A stretch of 64,000 nucleotides of DNA from Candidatus Sulfidibacterium hydrothermale (GTDB lineage Bacteria; Bacteroidota; Bacteroidia; Bacteroidales; F082): NCBI RefSeq assembly GCF_020149915.1, contig NZ_CP083760.1, positions 248,001 through 312,000 on the forward strand. Direction: 5' to 3'. A program made the position numbers and the translations under genes. Positions 27,045 through 36,890 of the stretch are shown piece by piece (the first letter of the stretch is position 1; every line of letters starts with the position of its first letter). Below the pieces are notes generated by a model. It was given only the letters and a program-made list of their open reading frames with translations. It was not told the DNA's origin and did not search any database.

Positions 27045-27069
27045 CAAAGTCAATTTAAAACAGAAAAAA

Positions 27070-27540
27070 ATGAACAACATAGGAATAAACAAAGAAAAAG
27101 CACAGATGCTGGCCGAAAGGCTTCAGGAACTGCTGGCCGATTATCAAATTTTTTACACTAACGTGAGAGGTTTTCACTGGAATATCCGGGGAGAGAAATT
27201 TTTTGAACTTCACTTAAAATTTGAAGAATTATACAACGATCTCATCCTGAAAATTGATGAGGTGGCCGAAAGAATTCTCACCTTGGGTTTTGCTCCCGAA
27301 TACCGGTACAGTCGGTACATTTCGTCATCGCAAATCCAGGAAACCGAACAAACCGCCAATGGTACACAAAACGTAAAAAATCTCATTGACAGCTTTTCCG
27401 TGCTCATTACTAAGCAAAGAGAATTACTTCAGCTTTCGGCCGAAGCCGACGACGAAGGAACCAATAGTCTGATGAGCGATTATATCCGCGAACAGGAAAA
27501 ACTGGTGTGGATGTACAGTGCTTTTTTAAACAGAAACTAA
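27070..27540 (+). CDS. dps: Dps/ferritin-like DNA-protecting protein
   Basis: This 156-residue protein has the normal length of the Dps family. The ferroxidase ligands are seen in NVRGFHWNIRG (His near residue 36) and FEELYNDLILKIDEVAERI (Asp and Glu near residues 63-67). Dps dodecamers oxidise ferrous iron with peroxide, store iron and protect DNA. It has an OxyR-type site upstream and is followed after 30 nt by a peroxiredoxin gene without its own promoter box, so the pair is probably one peroxide-induced operon. Confidence 0.95.
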   Translation: MNNIGINKEKAQMLAERLQELLADYQIFYTNVRGFHWNIRGEKFFELHLKFEELYNDLILKIDEVAERILTLGFAPEYRYSRYISSSQIQETEQTANGTQNVKNLIDSFSVLITKQRELLQLSAEADDEGTNSLMSDYIREQEKLVWMYSAFLNRN

Positions 27541-27570
27541 ATCAATAATTTATAAATTTTAAAAAATTAA

Positions 27571-28233
27571 ATGACCATGGAACAGGAATTAAAAGAAATC
27601 AACATTATGCCGCGCATCGGCGACCAGGCTCCCGATTTTGAAGCCGTTACTACCAAAGGAAAAATCAAATTTTCAGCATTTGCCAAAGACAAATGGATCA
27701 TATTGTTTTCTCATCCGGCTGATTTTACGCCGGTATGTACTACCGAAATGAGTGGATTTGCCCAGCGGAAAGCCGAATTTGACGCCTTGAATACCGAACT
27801 TATCGGTTTGAGTATTGACAGTATTCATGCCCATCTGGCCTGGGTGAACAATGTAAAGGAAAATACCGGAGTATATTTTGATTTTCCCATTATTGCCGAT
27901 ATCGACATGAAAGTATCCAGGCTTTATGGGATGTTACAGCCCAACGAAAGTGAAACAGCTGCTGTGCGGGCTGTATTTTTTATTGATCCGTCAAAAAAAA
28001 TCCGGTTGGTCATGTATTATCCGCTGAACGTTGGCCGGAATATGGATGAGATTCTCCGGGCTTTGGAAGCATTGCAGGTTTCGGATGCCAATGGCGTAGC
28101 CATGCCGCTGAACTGGAAAAAAGGAGACCGTGTAATTGTTCCGCCGCCGAAAGATTTAGACGAAATGCAGGAACGTATTGATGGCAATTATGCCGAGAAA
28201 ATTGATTTTTATCTTGTAAAAAAAGATTTGTAA
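27571..28233 (+). CDS. 1-Cys peroxiredoxin (Prx6 group)
   Basis: This 220-residue peroxiredoxin has the peroxidatic Cys56 in FSHPADFTPVCTTE, and I see no other cysteine, so it is a 1-Cys enzyme that needs an external thiol reductant. The long C-terminal domain (PLNVGRNMDEILRALEALQ, then VPPPKDLDE) is typical of the Prx6 branch common in archaea and anaerobic bacteria. It reduces hydrogen peroxide and organic hydroperoxides. It sits behind dps. An alternative start two codons later (MEQELKE) is equally possible. Confidence 0.93.
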   Translation: MTMEQELKEINIMPRIGDQAPDFEAVTTKGKIKFSAFAKDKWIILFSHPADFTPVCTTEMSGFAQRKAEFDALNTELIGLSIDSIHAHLAWVNNVKENTGVYFDFPIIADIDMKVSRLYGMLQPNESETAAVRAVFFIDPSKKIRLVMYYPLNVGRNMDEILRALEALQVSDANGVAMPLNWKKGDRVIVPPPKDLDEMQERIDGNYAEKIDFYLVKKDL

Positions 28234-28247
28234 TACCGACTATAAAC

Positions 28248-28282
28248 AAAAAGCCGTCAGGAATAGGCTGACGGCTTTTTTT
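28248..28282. terminator. Bidirectional hairpin terminator between peroxiredoxin and M64 peptidase genes
   Basis: A perfect 13-bp stem joins 28248-28260 (AAAAAGCCGTCAG) and 28268-28280 with a 7-nt loop. A runs and T runs on the two sides allow termination of both converging genes. Confidence 0.85.
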
Positions 28283-28297
28283 GTTTTTCAGGATGGG

Positions 28298-29566
28298 TTA
28301 CTTTGTGTAAAAGTCGATCATGCGTTGAATGGCCCGCTGGCAAACCGGGCAGAATTTATTGCCTTTAAAACTTTTCATCAGGCAGTCCTGCATGGGGCGG
28401 TACATTCCTTTGGGTTCGTAGCCCCCGCCTTCGAAAGCGCCTACCGTATTCCGGTATTTTTTTGTTGCCGGCGTAGGAATAGGGGTTCCGGGTTTAACCA
28501 TGTCTTTCCATTTTTTGTCGAAGTGATGTAAGGTGGTAATGTTGGGTTCCCAGGGTTCAATGTTCAGGTTGTAAAACTTGCCGTAAGCGGTTGGGTCGTT
28601 GTAATATTCATCGGCCAATCCGGCAAAACCATGACCAAATTCGTGGATAATGATTTTAGCGGATTTTACATTGCTGTTGACCGCCACGTTGTAGTAGTTG
28701 AAAATAGCCCCGCCCCCATATTTTTTGCTGTTGACCAAAATGTAAATCTGATCATAAGGAGCATTGGCTGCCAGGTCGCGAACACTTTTATCGTCCATGG
28801 TCATCAGATAACGCTCACTGTTAAAAGTGTAGTAGCTGGTGTTCAGAATGGTACTTTTCCAGATTCCTTTGGCTGGGATATCGGTACCCGATTGTCGTGA
28901 AGGAGCCAGAACAGCCCGGAAATTGAATTTATCCTTGTTTTGGGTATAAGGAGCAAAGGTGAAAAAGCTATTGACAAAATTTTTGCAGTCGTTGATAAAT
29001 TTTCCCATTTCGGCTTCGGTGTAACCCTCCGGCAAAATGACCACATCCACGCGATGTGCCGGGTCGCCGGTAATCCGGACATTAAAATCGGGATACACCA
29101 GTCGCCGGTCGTGTTTGATGAAATAATCATTTGTATCGACAACGTAGCTAAACTTTTTATGAAATTTTCCGTTCCAGTCGCGACTGTAGAGTTCAATGCG
29201 CACATTCTCTTTCGGATAAGGAATAACAACGGTTTCAGAAAAAGTACGGCTGATTTTTTTGGCTTCATCGGTGGTTTGCCACTCTCTGAAAAGGGTGGAA
29301 TAACCGCGGGAATAAAGTAACGAATCATTTTTCAGATTATACACTTTCACATAGTAGTTTCCATAATTCATGGTATCTACCAGGTTTACATGAGAGCCGC
29401 CCCAGTAGGGCTCTTCAATCAATTCGTCGAAAGTATAATACTCGCTGGTATCGTTCCCGCTGTGATAATAATCCATACGGAGCGTTTTATTGTAAAAGTA
29501 TTTACTGAACTGGGCCTGAACGCTCAGTGTGAGTAAAACCAGCACAAAAAGAAAAAGTTTTTTCAT
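28298..29566 (-). CDS. Peptidase M64 (IgA-peptidase-like) secreted metalloprotease
   Basis: I start at the ATG at 29566, giving a signal peptide (MKKLFLFVLVLLTLSVQAQ) and 422 residues; the ten codons before it are poor. The zinc site is IIHEFGHGFAGLADEYY (HExxHxxGxxDE type) near residue 285, followed by the M64 C-terminal cysteine region (MQDCLMKSF, FCPVCQRAI). An N-terminal beta domain of about 170 residues precedes the peptidase. M64 was named for a clostridial IgA protease, but Bacteroidota homologues have unknown targets. It follows cysS by 30 nt on the same strand. Confidence 0.88.
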   Translation of the reverse strand: MKKLFLFVLVLLTLSVQAQFSKYFYNKTLRMDYYHSGNDTSEYYTFDELIEEPYWGGSHVNLVDTMNYGNYYVKVYNLKNDSLLYSRGYSTLFREWQTTDEAKKISRTFSETVVIPYPKENVRIELYSRDWNGKFHKKFSYVVDTNDYFIKHDRRLVYPDFNVRITGDPAHRVDVVILPEGYTEAEMGKFINDCKNFVNSFFTFAPYTQNKDKFNFRAVLAPSRQSGTDIPAKGIWKSTILNTSYYTFNSERYLMTMDDKSVRDLAANAPYDQIYILVNSKKYGGGAIFNYYNVAVNSNVKSAKIIIHEFGHGFAGLADEYYNDPTAYGKFYNLNIEPWEPNITTLHHFDKKWKDMVKPGTPIPTPATKKYRNTVGAFEGGGYEPKGMYRPMQDCLMKSFKGNKFCPVCQRAIQRMIDFYTK

Positions 29567-29596
29567 GACGGAAATATTATAAGATTTTATAATCAA

Positions 29597-31063
29597 TTAT
29601 TTAAAGCTCCATTTGGCGCCGTCTTTGGTGTCTTTAATCTGGATATTCATTTTGGCCAGTTCATCACGGATTCTGTCGGCTGTAGCATAATCTTTCCGGT
29701 TTTTGGCCTCCTGACGGATTTCCAGGATGGTTTGCATAAGATAATCAATCAGGGCGCTGTCATCTTTTTCTTTGTTATCTTTTAATCCGAGTAAATCAAA
29801 TAAGAAAGTGGAGAAAAAGCGCTTTGTATAATCGATATCTTCTTGTGTCATTGTTTCTTTTCCGGCATAAACCTGATTGATGCTGTGGGCCAGGTCGAAC
29901 AAATGGGCGATCACCACCGGCGTGTTGAAATCATCATTCATGGCCTCGTAGCATTTTTCTTCAATGGTTTTTACGTCCACCGATGAAGTAGCCGAAGGTT
30001 TTAGTTCTTCCAACAGATAAAAAGCATCAAACAGTTTTCGCATCCCTTTTTCGGCCGCTTTCAGAGCGTCGGTTGAAAAATCAAGGGTACTGCGATAATG
30101 GGCCTGCAAAATGAAAAACCGAATGGTCATGGGTGAATAAGCCTGGTCGAGTGCCGGATGATCTCCGCTGAAGAATTCATTCAGTGTGATAAAGTTATTG
30201 AGTGATTTGCCCATCTTTTGCCCGTTGATGGTGATCATGTTATTGTGCATCCAGTATCGTACCGGATCGTGACCGGTAGCGGCATTGGCCTGGGCAATCT
30301 CCGATTCGTGATGAGGGAAGAGTAAATCCATTCCTCCTCCGTGGATGTCAAATGTTTCGCCGAGATATTTGGCGCCCATGGCCGAGCATTCCAGATGCCA
30401 GCCCGGATATCCTTCGCTCCACGGTGAAGGCCAGTGCATAATGTGGGTTGGATCGGCTTTTTTCCAAAGTGCAAAATCAAAAGGATTGCGTTTTTCTTCT
30501 TGTCCGGCCAGCTCACGGGTATTTTGCATCAGCTCTTCAATACGTCGTCCGGAAAGTTTTCCGTAATGATAGTCTTTGTTGTATTTTTCCACATCGAAGT
30601 AGAGCGAACCATCTGATTCGTAGGCATATCCGTTTTCAAGAATTTTTTTCACCAATTCAATCTGCTCAATGATGTGTCCGGAAGCGGTAGGTTCGATGCT
30701 GGGGGGCAGCGTGTTGAGCTGCTCCATATTTTTGTGGTAACGGTCGGTATAGTATTTTACCACCTCCATGGGTTCTAACTGTTCCAACCGGGCTTTTTGC
30801 TGGATTTTATCTTCCCCGGCATCAGCATCCGCCACCAGATGGCCCACATCGGTAATATTACGGACATACCGCACTTTGTAACCCAGATGTCTGAGATAAC
30901 GGAAAACAATATCGAAAGTAATGCCGGGACGGGCGTGTCCAAGATGCGCATCGCCATAAACCGTAGGGCCACAAACATACATGCCTACATGTGGCGGGTT
31001 GATGGGTTTGAAAAGCTCCTTTTTCCGGCTGAGGGTATTGTAAATCTTCAGTTTGTTTTCCAT
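29597..31063 (-). CDS. cysS: Cysteinyl-tRNA synthetase
   Basis: This 488-residue class I synthetase has the opening [26 protein letters not shown] with the zinc-binding Cys, the HIGH-type motif DAHLGHARP near residue 38, the WHLECSAMG zinc motif near residue 223, [10 protein letters not shown], and the KMSKS-type loop KMGKSLNNF near residue 283. It charges tRNA-Cys with cysteine. A TAATTTTG box lies 20 nt upstream of the ATG. The M64 peptidase gene downstream is probably co-transcribed. Confidence 0.97.
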   Translation of the reverse strand: MENKLKIYNTLSRKKELFKPINPPHVGMYVCGPTVYGDAHLGHARPGITFDIVFRYLRHLGYKVRYVRNITDVGHLVADADAGEDKIQQKARLEQLEPMEVVKYYTDRYHKNMEQLNTLPPSIEPTASGHIIEQIELVKKILENGYAYESDGSLYFDVEKYNKDYHYGKLSGRRIEELMQNTRELAGQEEKRNPFDFALWKKADPTHIMHWPSPWSEGYPGWHLECSAMGAKYLGETFDIHGGGMDLLFPHHESEIAQANAATGHDPVRYWMHNNMITINGQKMGKSLNNFITLNEFFSGDHPALDQAYSPMTIRFFILQAHYRSTLDFSTDALKAAEKGMRKLFDAFYLLEELKPSATSSVDVKTIEEKCYEAMNDDFNTPVVIAHLFDLAHSINQVYAGKETMTQEDIDYTKRFFSTFLFDLLGLKDNKEKDDSALIDYLMQTILEIRQEAKNRKDYATADRIRDELAKMNIQIKDTKDGAKWSFK

Positions 31064-31082
31064 GACTATAATCTTTGAGCTG

Positions 31083-31090
31083 CAAAATTA
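31083..31090 (-). promoter_or_regulatory. -7 box (TAATTTTG) for cysS
   Basis: The complement reads TAATTTTG, 20 nt before the cysS ATG. Confidence 0.55.
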
Positions 31091-31170
31091 GTAAAGCCTG
31101 AAAAACAAGCTGCTATTTATAGTGAAATATATTTTTACCGGAATGTAAAGTTTTACCAGGAAAAAACGGA

Positions 31171-32931
31171 TTACTTTTCTCTTTTCTTTACCACCTTCAA
31201 TCCCAGCTCATCCAGTTGTTCCGGTGAAATAACCGAAGGTGAGTCAATCATGACATCGCGGCCGTTGTTGTTTTTCGGGAAAGCGATGAAATCGCGGATG
31301 GAATCTTTTCCGGCAAACATGGCGGCCAGGCGGTCAAAACCGAAAGCAATGCCGCCGTGGGGCGGAGCGCCGTATTCAAAAGCATTCATCAAAAAGCCAA
31401 ACTGCTCCTGTGCCGCTTCTTCGCTAAAACCGAGCGCTTTGAACATCCGTTTTTGCAATTCGCGGTCATGGATACGAATGGAGCCGCCGCCGATTTCCAC
31501 CCCGTTGATGACGAGGTCGTATGCATTGGCATGCACTTTTCCCGGATCGGTTTCCAACAGATCCAAATCTTCCGGTTTGGGCGAAGTAAATGGGTGGTGC
31601 ATGGCGTGATAGCGCTGGTCGTCTTCGTTCCATTCCAGCAGGGGGAAGTCTACCACCCACAGGGCTTTGTAGTTTTGCGGGTCACGTAGCCCCAGCCGGG
31701 TGCCCATTTCCAGCCGCAGTTCGTTCAGCTGCCGGCGCACGGCATCGGCGTCGCCCGAAAGGATCAGCATCAAATCGCCCGGCTTTGCCTCAAATTTCCC
31801 TGCCCAGCTTTTCAGCGCTTCCGCGTCGAAAAACTTGTCTACCGACGATTTAAAACTACCGTCTTCGTTATATTTCACATACACCAGCCCTTTGGCACCT
31901 ACCTGCGGACGTTTCACAAAATCGGTAAGTTTGTCTAATTGTTTCCGGCTGTATCCGGCACATCCCGGTGCATTAATGCCCACGACCAGTTCCGCGTCGT
32001 CAAAAACTTTAAAGCCTTTTCCCTGTGCCACGTCGTTTAGTTCGACGAAAGTCATCCCAAAGCGGATATCCGGTTTGTCCGAACCATACAACCGCATGGC
32101 TTCATCAAAAGGCAGCCGTGGGAAAGCAGGCAGTTCCAATCCTTTGATCTCTTTGAAAAGATAACGGATCAATCCTTCAAAGGTGTTCAGAATATCTTCC
32201 TGTTCCACAAACGACATTTCGCAGTCGATTTGGGTAAACTCGGGCTGACGGTCGGCACGCAGGTCTTCGTCGCGGAAGCATTTTACCAGCTGGTAGTAGC
32301 GGTCGTAGCCGGCTACCATGAGCAGTTGTTTAAATGTCTGCGGCGACTGCGGCAAGGCATAAAATTCCCCCGGGTTCATGCGCGAAGGCACCACAAAATC
32401 GCGCGCCCCTTCGGGGGTCGATTTAATCAGATAAGGTGTTTCTATTTCTACAAACTCTTGATTATCAAGATATTTTCGTGTTTCGAGTGACAATTTATGA
32501 CGCAGCAGCAAGCTTTCTTTCAACGGGTTGCGTCGCAAGTCGAGGTAACGGTATTTCATCCGCAGCTCTTCACCGCCATCGGTTTCGTTTTCGATGGTAA
32601 AAGGCGGTGTTTTTGACCGGTTGAGTACGGTGATTTCCGCAAGGTCAATTTCGATATCGCCGGTAGCCATTTTGGGGTTTTTCGACACCCGTTCAATCAC
32701 TTTTCCCCGGGCCTGAATAACAAATTCGCGTCCCAGTTTCCGGGCATCAGCAATCAGTTCTGCCGGGCTGCGGCCCTCTTCCAGCAAGAGCTGGGTGATG
32801 CCGTAACGGTCACGCAGGTCAATCCAAATCAACCCGCCTTTATCGCGGATTCGCTGCACCCATCCGCTCAGGGTAACGGTTTTTCCCGTGTCATTTAATC
32901 GCAGTTCGCCGCAGGTATGTGTTCGAAGCAT
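31171..32931 (-). CDS. aspS: Aspartyl-tRNA synthetase
   Basis: This 586-residue class II synthetase of bacterial type has an N-terminal OB-fold anticodon domain ([26 protein letters not shown]), motif 1 (FVEIETPYL), motif 2 ([19 protein letters not shown]), the bacterial GAD insertion (about residues 285-415) and motif 3 (GIAFGFDRL). Whether it is discriminating for tRNA-Asp cannot be decided here. The leader between the probable promoter and the ATG carries a small perfect hairpin (32949-32972). Confidence 0.97.
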   Translation of the reverse strand: MLRTHTCGELRLNDTGKTVTLSGWVQRIRDKGGLIWIDLRDRYGITQLLLEEGRSPAELIADARKLGREFVIQARGKVIERVSKNPKMATGDIEIDLAEITVLNRSKTPPFTIENETDGGEELRMKYRYLDLRRNPLKESLLLRHKLSLETRKYLDNQEFVEIETPYLIKSTPEGARDFVVPSRMNPGEFYALPQSPQTFKQLLMVAGYDRYYQLVKCFRDEDLRADRQPEFTQIDCEMSFVEQEDILNTFEGLIRYLFKEIKGLELPAFPRLPFDEAMRLYGSDKPDIRFGMTFVELNDVAQGKGFKVFDDAELVVGINAPGCAGYSRKQLDKLTDFVKRPQVGAKGLVYVKYNEDGSFKSSVDKFFDAEALKSWAGKFEAKPGDLMLILSGDADAVRRQLNELRLEMGTRLGLRDPQNYKALWVVDFPLLEWNEDDQRYHAMHHPFTSPKPEDLDLLETDPGKVHANAYDLVINGVEIGGGSIRIHDRELQKRMFKALGFSEEAAQEQFGFLMNAFEYGAPPHGGIAFGFDRLAAMFAGKDSIRDFIAFPKNNNGRDVMIDSPSVISPEQLDELGLKVVKKREK

Positions 32932-32948
32932 AAAAATCGGTGTTAGAA

Positions 32949-32972
32949 GGGAGAAAAAACAGCTGTTCTCCC
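32949..32972 (-). promoter_or_regulatory. Hairpin in the aspS leader
   Basis: GGGAGAA (32949-32955) pairs perfectly with TTCTCCC (32966-32972) around a 10-nt loop, 18 nt upstream of the aspS start. It could modulate translation or be incidental. Confidence 0.35.
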
Positions 32973-33059
32973 CGGTTATTTTCCGGCGGCGAAATTACGA
33001 AAGTCTGATAAATAAGCAGCCTTACCGTTAAAATAGGAAAGGAATATTCAGGGTGGCTT

Positions 33060-33225
33060 TTCGTGCTGTCCGTTTTAGTCCCGGCAGCCCGGGCGGTGTT
33101 TCGCCACGGCGGCACACGAGCTTCCGTTGGTCGCTGTCTGCCGCGGGCTTGCCCGACTGTTGCGGTCAGGCGGGCTCCACATCCGCCCCGGCTGTCGGGC
33201 GCTGCCACTGCCATCACGGCCACAG
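33060..33225 (-). repeat. GC-rich hairpin island, copy B
   Basis: The complement of this stretch contains CCGTGATGGC and the GCCCG-N15-CGGGC hairpin (complement of 33143-33178), in the same order as island A at 21583-21636. Other GC-rich palindromes are present, such as CCCGGCAGCCCGGG. Its orientation relative to the adjoining AT-rich repeat is opposite to that of island A. Confidence 0.55.
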
Positions 33226-33235
33226 AGAAAATCCC

Positions 33236-33690
33236 AAAAGACAAAAAATCAAATCACAAAAAAATCCCAAATTCCAAAAATCAACCGGTTTGTCCTGCTG
33301 AGCAACGCGAAGCATCTCGTTTAACTACCGTGATTATTTTGAGATCCTTCACTCCGCTGTGCTCTGTTCAGGAGGACAGTAAAAAACAGATAAAACGCGA
33401 AAATCGGCCAATCATCAATGACAAATAACTTTTTCCATTCATCACTCATCATTGACATCAAACATCCTCCATCCTCATATCCAGACATCCTCTGAGATCC
33501 TTCACTCCGCTATGCTCCGTTCAGGAGGACAGTAAAAAACATGTAAAACAGGAAAATCAATCGTTCATCATTTAGAATAACCAATGATTAATGACCTTTT
33601 TCCCGTTAAGGCAGACTAAAGATAAAACATCAAAAACCGTACATCCTTCCATCCCACATCTCACATCCCAATCCCAACATCTCACATCCT
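33236..33690 (+). repeat. Dispersed repeat, copy B (AT-rich part)
   Basis: 33283-33331 (49 nt) is identical to the complement of 48264-48312. The next segment (33331-33379) resembles the core motif of copies A and C. 33446-33473 is identical to 21380-21407. The core motif is partly duplicated: 33341-33380 recurs at 33494-33533 with few changes. It fills the gap between the metG stop and the GC-rich island. Confidence 0.85.
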
Positions 33691-33698
33691 GACGTTCT

Positions 33699-35750
33699 CT
33701 ATTTTATCTCGCTGCCGTTGCTCGTTTTTTCTTCAGGGCTGACGAATACGAGGCGACCGTCTTTGTCCTGCGCCATGAGGATCATGCCTTGCGAGACAAT
33801 GCCGCGCAGCTTGCGGGGCGCAAGATTGACAAGGATGCTGACTTGTTTTCCTACGATTTCGTCGGGACTGAAATATTCGGCAATACCCGAAACAACAGTA
33901 CGTTGGTCGATGCCGGTGTCGATTTTCAGTTTAAGCAGCTTTTTGGTTTTGGGTACCTTTTCGGCTTCGAGGATGGTGCCGGTGCGGATGTCCATTTTCA
34001 TGAAGTCGTCGTAGGTGATTTCGTCTTTTTGCGGGGCGACGGGGGCCGCGGCGGCTTCGTTGGCCTTTTTGGTGTCGAGCAGTTTTTGTACCTGGGCTTC
34101 TACCTGGGCATCTTCGATTTTTTCGAACAAAAAGGCGGGTTTGCCGAGGGAGTGGCCGGCAGATAAAATGTCGGCATGGCCGGCATCTTTCCATTTCAGC
34201 GGTTCGATGTTGAGCATGCCGGTGAGCTTTTGGGCCGTAAACGGCAGGAAAGGCTCGGCTGTTACCGATAATGCCGCCACAATTTGCAATGAGATGTTCA
34301 GCACGGTTTCTACCCGTTGCGGGTCGGTTTTAAAGACTTTCCAGGGTTCGTTGTCGGTAAGGTATTTGTTACCGAGGCGGGCCAGGTTCATCATTTCGCC
34401 CAGGGCTTCGCGGAAACGATAACGTTCGATGCTTTCGGCAATTTTTTCGGGAAATGTCCGCAGACTGTCCAGGGTTTCTTTGTCGATCTCCTGCAACGTA
34501 TGCCGTGGCGGAACCTGGCTGTTGAAATATTTTTTGGTGAGAACCAGAGTACGGTTAACAAAATTGCCGAAGATGGCCAGTAACTCGTTGTTGTTGCGGG
34601 CCTGAAAGTCGCGCCAGGTGAAGTCGTTGTCTTTGGTTTCGGGCGCATTGGCCGTCAGGACATAACGCAGCACATCCTGTTTGCCGGGGAACTCTTCGAG
34701 GTATTCGTGCAGCCAGACGGCCCAGTTGCGCGAGGTGGAAATTTTATCGTTTTCGAGATTCAGGAATTCGTTGGCCGGCACATTGTCAGGTAGGATGTAG
34801 CTGCCTTCGGCTTTGAGCATCACCGGAAAAATGATGCAGTGAAAGACGATGTTGTCTTTTCCAATAAAATGCACCAGTTTGGTATCGGTTGATTTCCAGT
34901 AGGGTTGCCAGTCTTTTCCGGTGCGCTGGCTCCATTCGCGTGAAGCCGAGATATAACCGATGGGGGCATCAAACCATACGTAAAGCACTTTTCCTTCGAC
35001 CCCTTCCACGGGTACTTTTACGCCCCAGTCGAGGTCGCGGGTAACGGCACGCGGCTTGAGTCCCTGGTCAATCCACGATTTTACCTGGCCATATACGTTG
35101 GTTTTCCAGTCGTTTTTATGGCCTTCGAGTATCCATTCGCGCAGGAAATTTTCGTACTGGTCGAGCGGCAGGTACCAGTGTTTGGTTTCGCGCAGCACCG
35201 GCACATTGCCACTCAGTGCCGATTTAGGATTGATGAGTTCGAGCGGGCTGAGCGAAGTACCACAGTTTTCGCACTGGTCGCCATAAGCTTTTTCGTAACC
35301 GCAATGCGGGCAGGTGCCGGTGATGTACCGGTCGGCCAAAAAAGTATGGGCTTCCTCGTCATAATACTGCTCGCTGGTACGTTCGATAAATTTGCCTTCG
35401 TCGTACAACTTTTTGAAAAAAGCAGAAGCCGTTTCGTGATGCACGGGGGCAGATGTACGCGAATAGACATCGAACGAAATACCAAACTCTTCGAAAGATT
35501 TTTTGATGATGTTGTGATACCGGTCCACAATGTCCTGCGGCGAAACGCCTTCTTTTCGCGCTTTGATGGTGATGGGAACGCCGTGCTCGTCGGAACCGCC
35601 GATGAACAAAACATCTTCGCCTTTCGAACGCAGGTAGCGGGCGTAAATGTCGGCCGGTACGTAAACGCCGGCAAGGTGACCGATGTGGATAGGCCCGTTG
35701 GCATAAGGCAGGGCCGAAGTAATGGTATATCGTTGTGGTTTTTTTGTCAT
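33699..35750 (-). CDS. metG: Methionyl-tRNA synthetase with C-terminal tRNA-binding domain
   Basis: This 683-residue class I synthetase has the HIGH-type motif [13 protein letters not shown] near residue 15, the four-Cys zinc knuckle [18 protein letters not shown] near residue 145, and the KMSKS-type loop [11 protein letters not shown] near residue 335. A C-terminal EMAP/Trbp111-like tRNA-binding domain (about residues 575-683, [21 protein letters not shown]) follows an Ala-rich linker. It charges elongator and initiator tRNA-Met. A TAACTTTG box is upstream. Confidence 0.97.
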   Translation of the reverse strand: MTKKPQRYTITSALPYANGPIHIGHLAGVYVPADIYARYLRSKGEDVLFIGGSDEHGVPITIKARKEGVSPQDIVDRYHNIIKKSFEEFGISFDVYSRTSAPVHHETASAFFKKLYDEGKFIERTSEQYYDEEAHTFLADRYITGTCPHCGYEKAYGDQCENCGTSLSPLELINPKSALSGNVPVLRETKHWYLPLDQYENFLREWILEGHKNDWKTNVYGQVKSWIDQGLKPRAVTRDLDWGVKVPVEGVEGKVLYVWFDAPIGYISASREWSQRTGKDWQPYWKSTDTKLVHFIGKDNIVFHCIIFPVMLKAEGSYILPDNVPANEFLNLENDKISTSRNWAVWLHEYLEEFPGKQDVLRYVLTANAPETKDNDFTWRDFQARNNNELLAIFGNFVNRTLVLTKKYFNSQVPPRHTLQEIDKETLDSLRTFPEKIAESIERYRFREALGEMMNLARLGNKYLTDNEPWKVFKTDPQRVETVLNISLQIVAALSVTAEPFLPFTAQKLTGMLNIEPLKWKDAGHADILSAGHSLGKPAFLFEKIEDAQVEAQVQKLLDTKKANEAAAAPVAPQKDEITYDDFMKMDIRTGTILEAEKVPKTKKLLKLKIDTGIDQRTVVSGIAEYFSPDEIVGKQVSILVNLAPRKLRGIVSQGMILMAQDKDGRLVFVSPEEKTSNGSEIK

Positions 35751-35775
35751 GGCCTGATTTTTCTAAAAATTTCGG

Positions 35776-35783
35776 CAAAGTTA
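35776..35783 (-). promoter_or_regulatory. -7 box (TAACTTTG) for metG
   Basis: The complement reads TAACTTTG, 26 nt before the metG ATG. Confidence 0.55.
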
Positions 35784-35835
35784 ATGAATCGTATAGTTGT
35801 GAAAGATAAACCATTTAAAAAATTTCGCTTTGGTG

Positions 35836-35865
35836 TTGACGTAAAGAAAATAATCTTCATTTTTG
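35836..35865 (+). promoter_or_regulatory. Promoter TTG-N19-CATTTTTG for the small zinc protein
   Basis: TTG (35836-35838) and CATTTTTG (35858-35865) are at the ideal 19-nt spacing; the first base of the -7 box differs from consensus. Confidence 0.45.
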
Positions 35866-35896
35866 CACGTTTTATAAATGTAAAAAGTTAAATATT

Positions 35897-36082
35897 ATGG
35901 AAAATCACGAAGAAAAACAGTGCTTATTTTGCAAAAGAAATGCAGATGAAGTTCCGTTGGTGCAATTGGAGTTTAAAGGGAAAAAGTACTGGATTTGCCC
36001 CCAGCATATTCCGGTTTTAATTCATGATCCTTCGCAACTGGAAGGGATGTTACCCGGGGCCGAGAATTTACAAGCGGGCTGA
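35897..36082 (+). CDS. Small conserved zinc-binding protein
   Basis: A 61-residue protein with CLFCKRNADEVPLV near residue 9 and WICPQHIPVLIHDP near residue 38. The CxxC and CxxH pairs look like one zinc site, similar in style to ClpX-type and HNH-like treble clefs. No enzymatic residues are visible. It has its own promoter and a start ATG with good spacing. I recognise it only as a type of short protein found in Bacteroidota and assign no function. Confidence 0.75.
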   Translation: MENHEEKQCLFCKRNADEVPLVQLEFKGKKYWICPQHIPVLIHDPSQLEGMLPGAENLQAG

Positions 36083-36132
36083 TTTTTTTAGACGTTTGTT
36101 AGTCTTAACTAACTGAAATTGAATAAAAAAAC

Positions 36133-36162
36133 TTGCAAAACAAAAAATATTTCTTATTTTTG
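36133..36162 (+). promoter_or_regulatory. Promoter TTG-N19-TATTTTTG for the beta-barrel protein
   Basis: TTG at 36133-36135 and TATTTTTG at 36155-36162 form the best full consensus promoter in the window. Confidence 0.65.
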
Positions 36163-36204
36163 AACTAAAATAAACAAAGCAATTATTCACCAAATCTTTT
36201 AACC

Positions 36205-36828
36205 ATGAAAAAATTCAGTTTACTTCTTGTTGCTGTCCTCATCAGCGGAATGATGTACGGGCAGTTTCATATCGGTCCTCAAATTGGTTATACGGCATCC
36301 AAACTTTCTTACAATGGGTCCGATATCACCAATGATTTGAAAAGCAATATGCTTATCGGTGTATTTGCGCGCATCGGGAAGAAAATTTACCTGCAACCCG
36401 AAATTAACTACATGACCCAGGGAAGTGTGTTTAAATTTCCCTCATTAAGTAATACTTCTGTTGTGGAACAGGACGTTTCCTTGAAATCGATCCAGGTTCC
36501 TTTGAGCTTAGGATGGCGTTTTTTGAATCTTAAGATTGTGAAATTCAGAATTTTTGGTGGCGCCACGGCAAATTTTGTGGTGGATAAAACCATTGATACT
36601 AAAAACGGTGATCCGAAAGATTATCTTTTGCCGGATGATTTTGATGATATTCAATGGCAGTACCAGCTAGGGCTGGGTGTGGATATTGCCATGTTTGCCA
36701 TTGATATTAAATATTACGGCGGAATTAATGATTTGTTTAACGGTACAGTTCAGTATGATAATGTTACGCATTCTGTCACCGGTGCCGCCAATGCGTTTGA
36801 AGTTACTGTAGGATGGAAAATATTCTAA
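36205..36828 (+). CDS. Outer membrane beta-barrel protein (PorT-like family)
   Basis: This 207-residue protein has a signal peptide (MKKFSLLLVAVLISGMMYGQ) and alternating amphipathic strands typical of an eight-stranded barrel (FHIGPQIGYTASKL, YLQPEINYMTQG, YQLGLGVDIAMFAIDIKYYGG). It ends in VTVGWKIF with a C-terminal Phe, the usual barrel signal. The family includes PorT of the type IX secretion system, but this level of similarity does not show that it is PorT itself. It has a strong consensus promoter and a terminator. Confidence 0.8.
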   Translation: MKKFSLLLVAVLISGMMYGQFHIGPQIGYTASKLSYNGSDITNDLKSNMLIGVFARIGKKIYLQPEINYMTQGSVFKFPSLSNTSVVEQDVSLKSIQVPLSLGWRFLNLKIVKFRIFGGATANFVVDKTIDTKNGDPKDYLLPDDFDDIQWQYQLGLGVDIAMFAIDIKYYGGINDLFNGTVQYDNVTHSVTGAANAFEVTVGWKIF

Positions 36829-36847
36829 CGGTTTCTTGATTCCGTTA

Positions 36848-36879
36848 AAAAATGCCGGTACTTTTGTGCCGGCATTTTT
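36848..36879 (+). terminator. Rho-independent terminator after the beta-barrel gene
   Basis: A 14-bp stem (36848-36861 with 36866-36879, one wobble) encloses a TTTT loop and ends in five T. It finishes only 11 nt before the gldB ATG, so gldB must be read through it or start within it. Confidence 0.85.
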
Positions 36880-36890
36880 AGTTGTTACAT

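Noticed and set aside
33053-33428. Overlapping ORFs of 65 to 121 codons
   Set aside because: These come from the GC-rich island, where stops are rare; three frames are open at once and none has a promoter or ribosome site.
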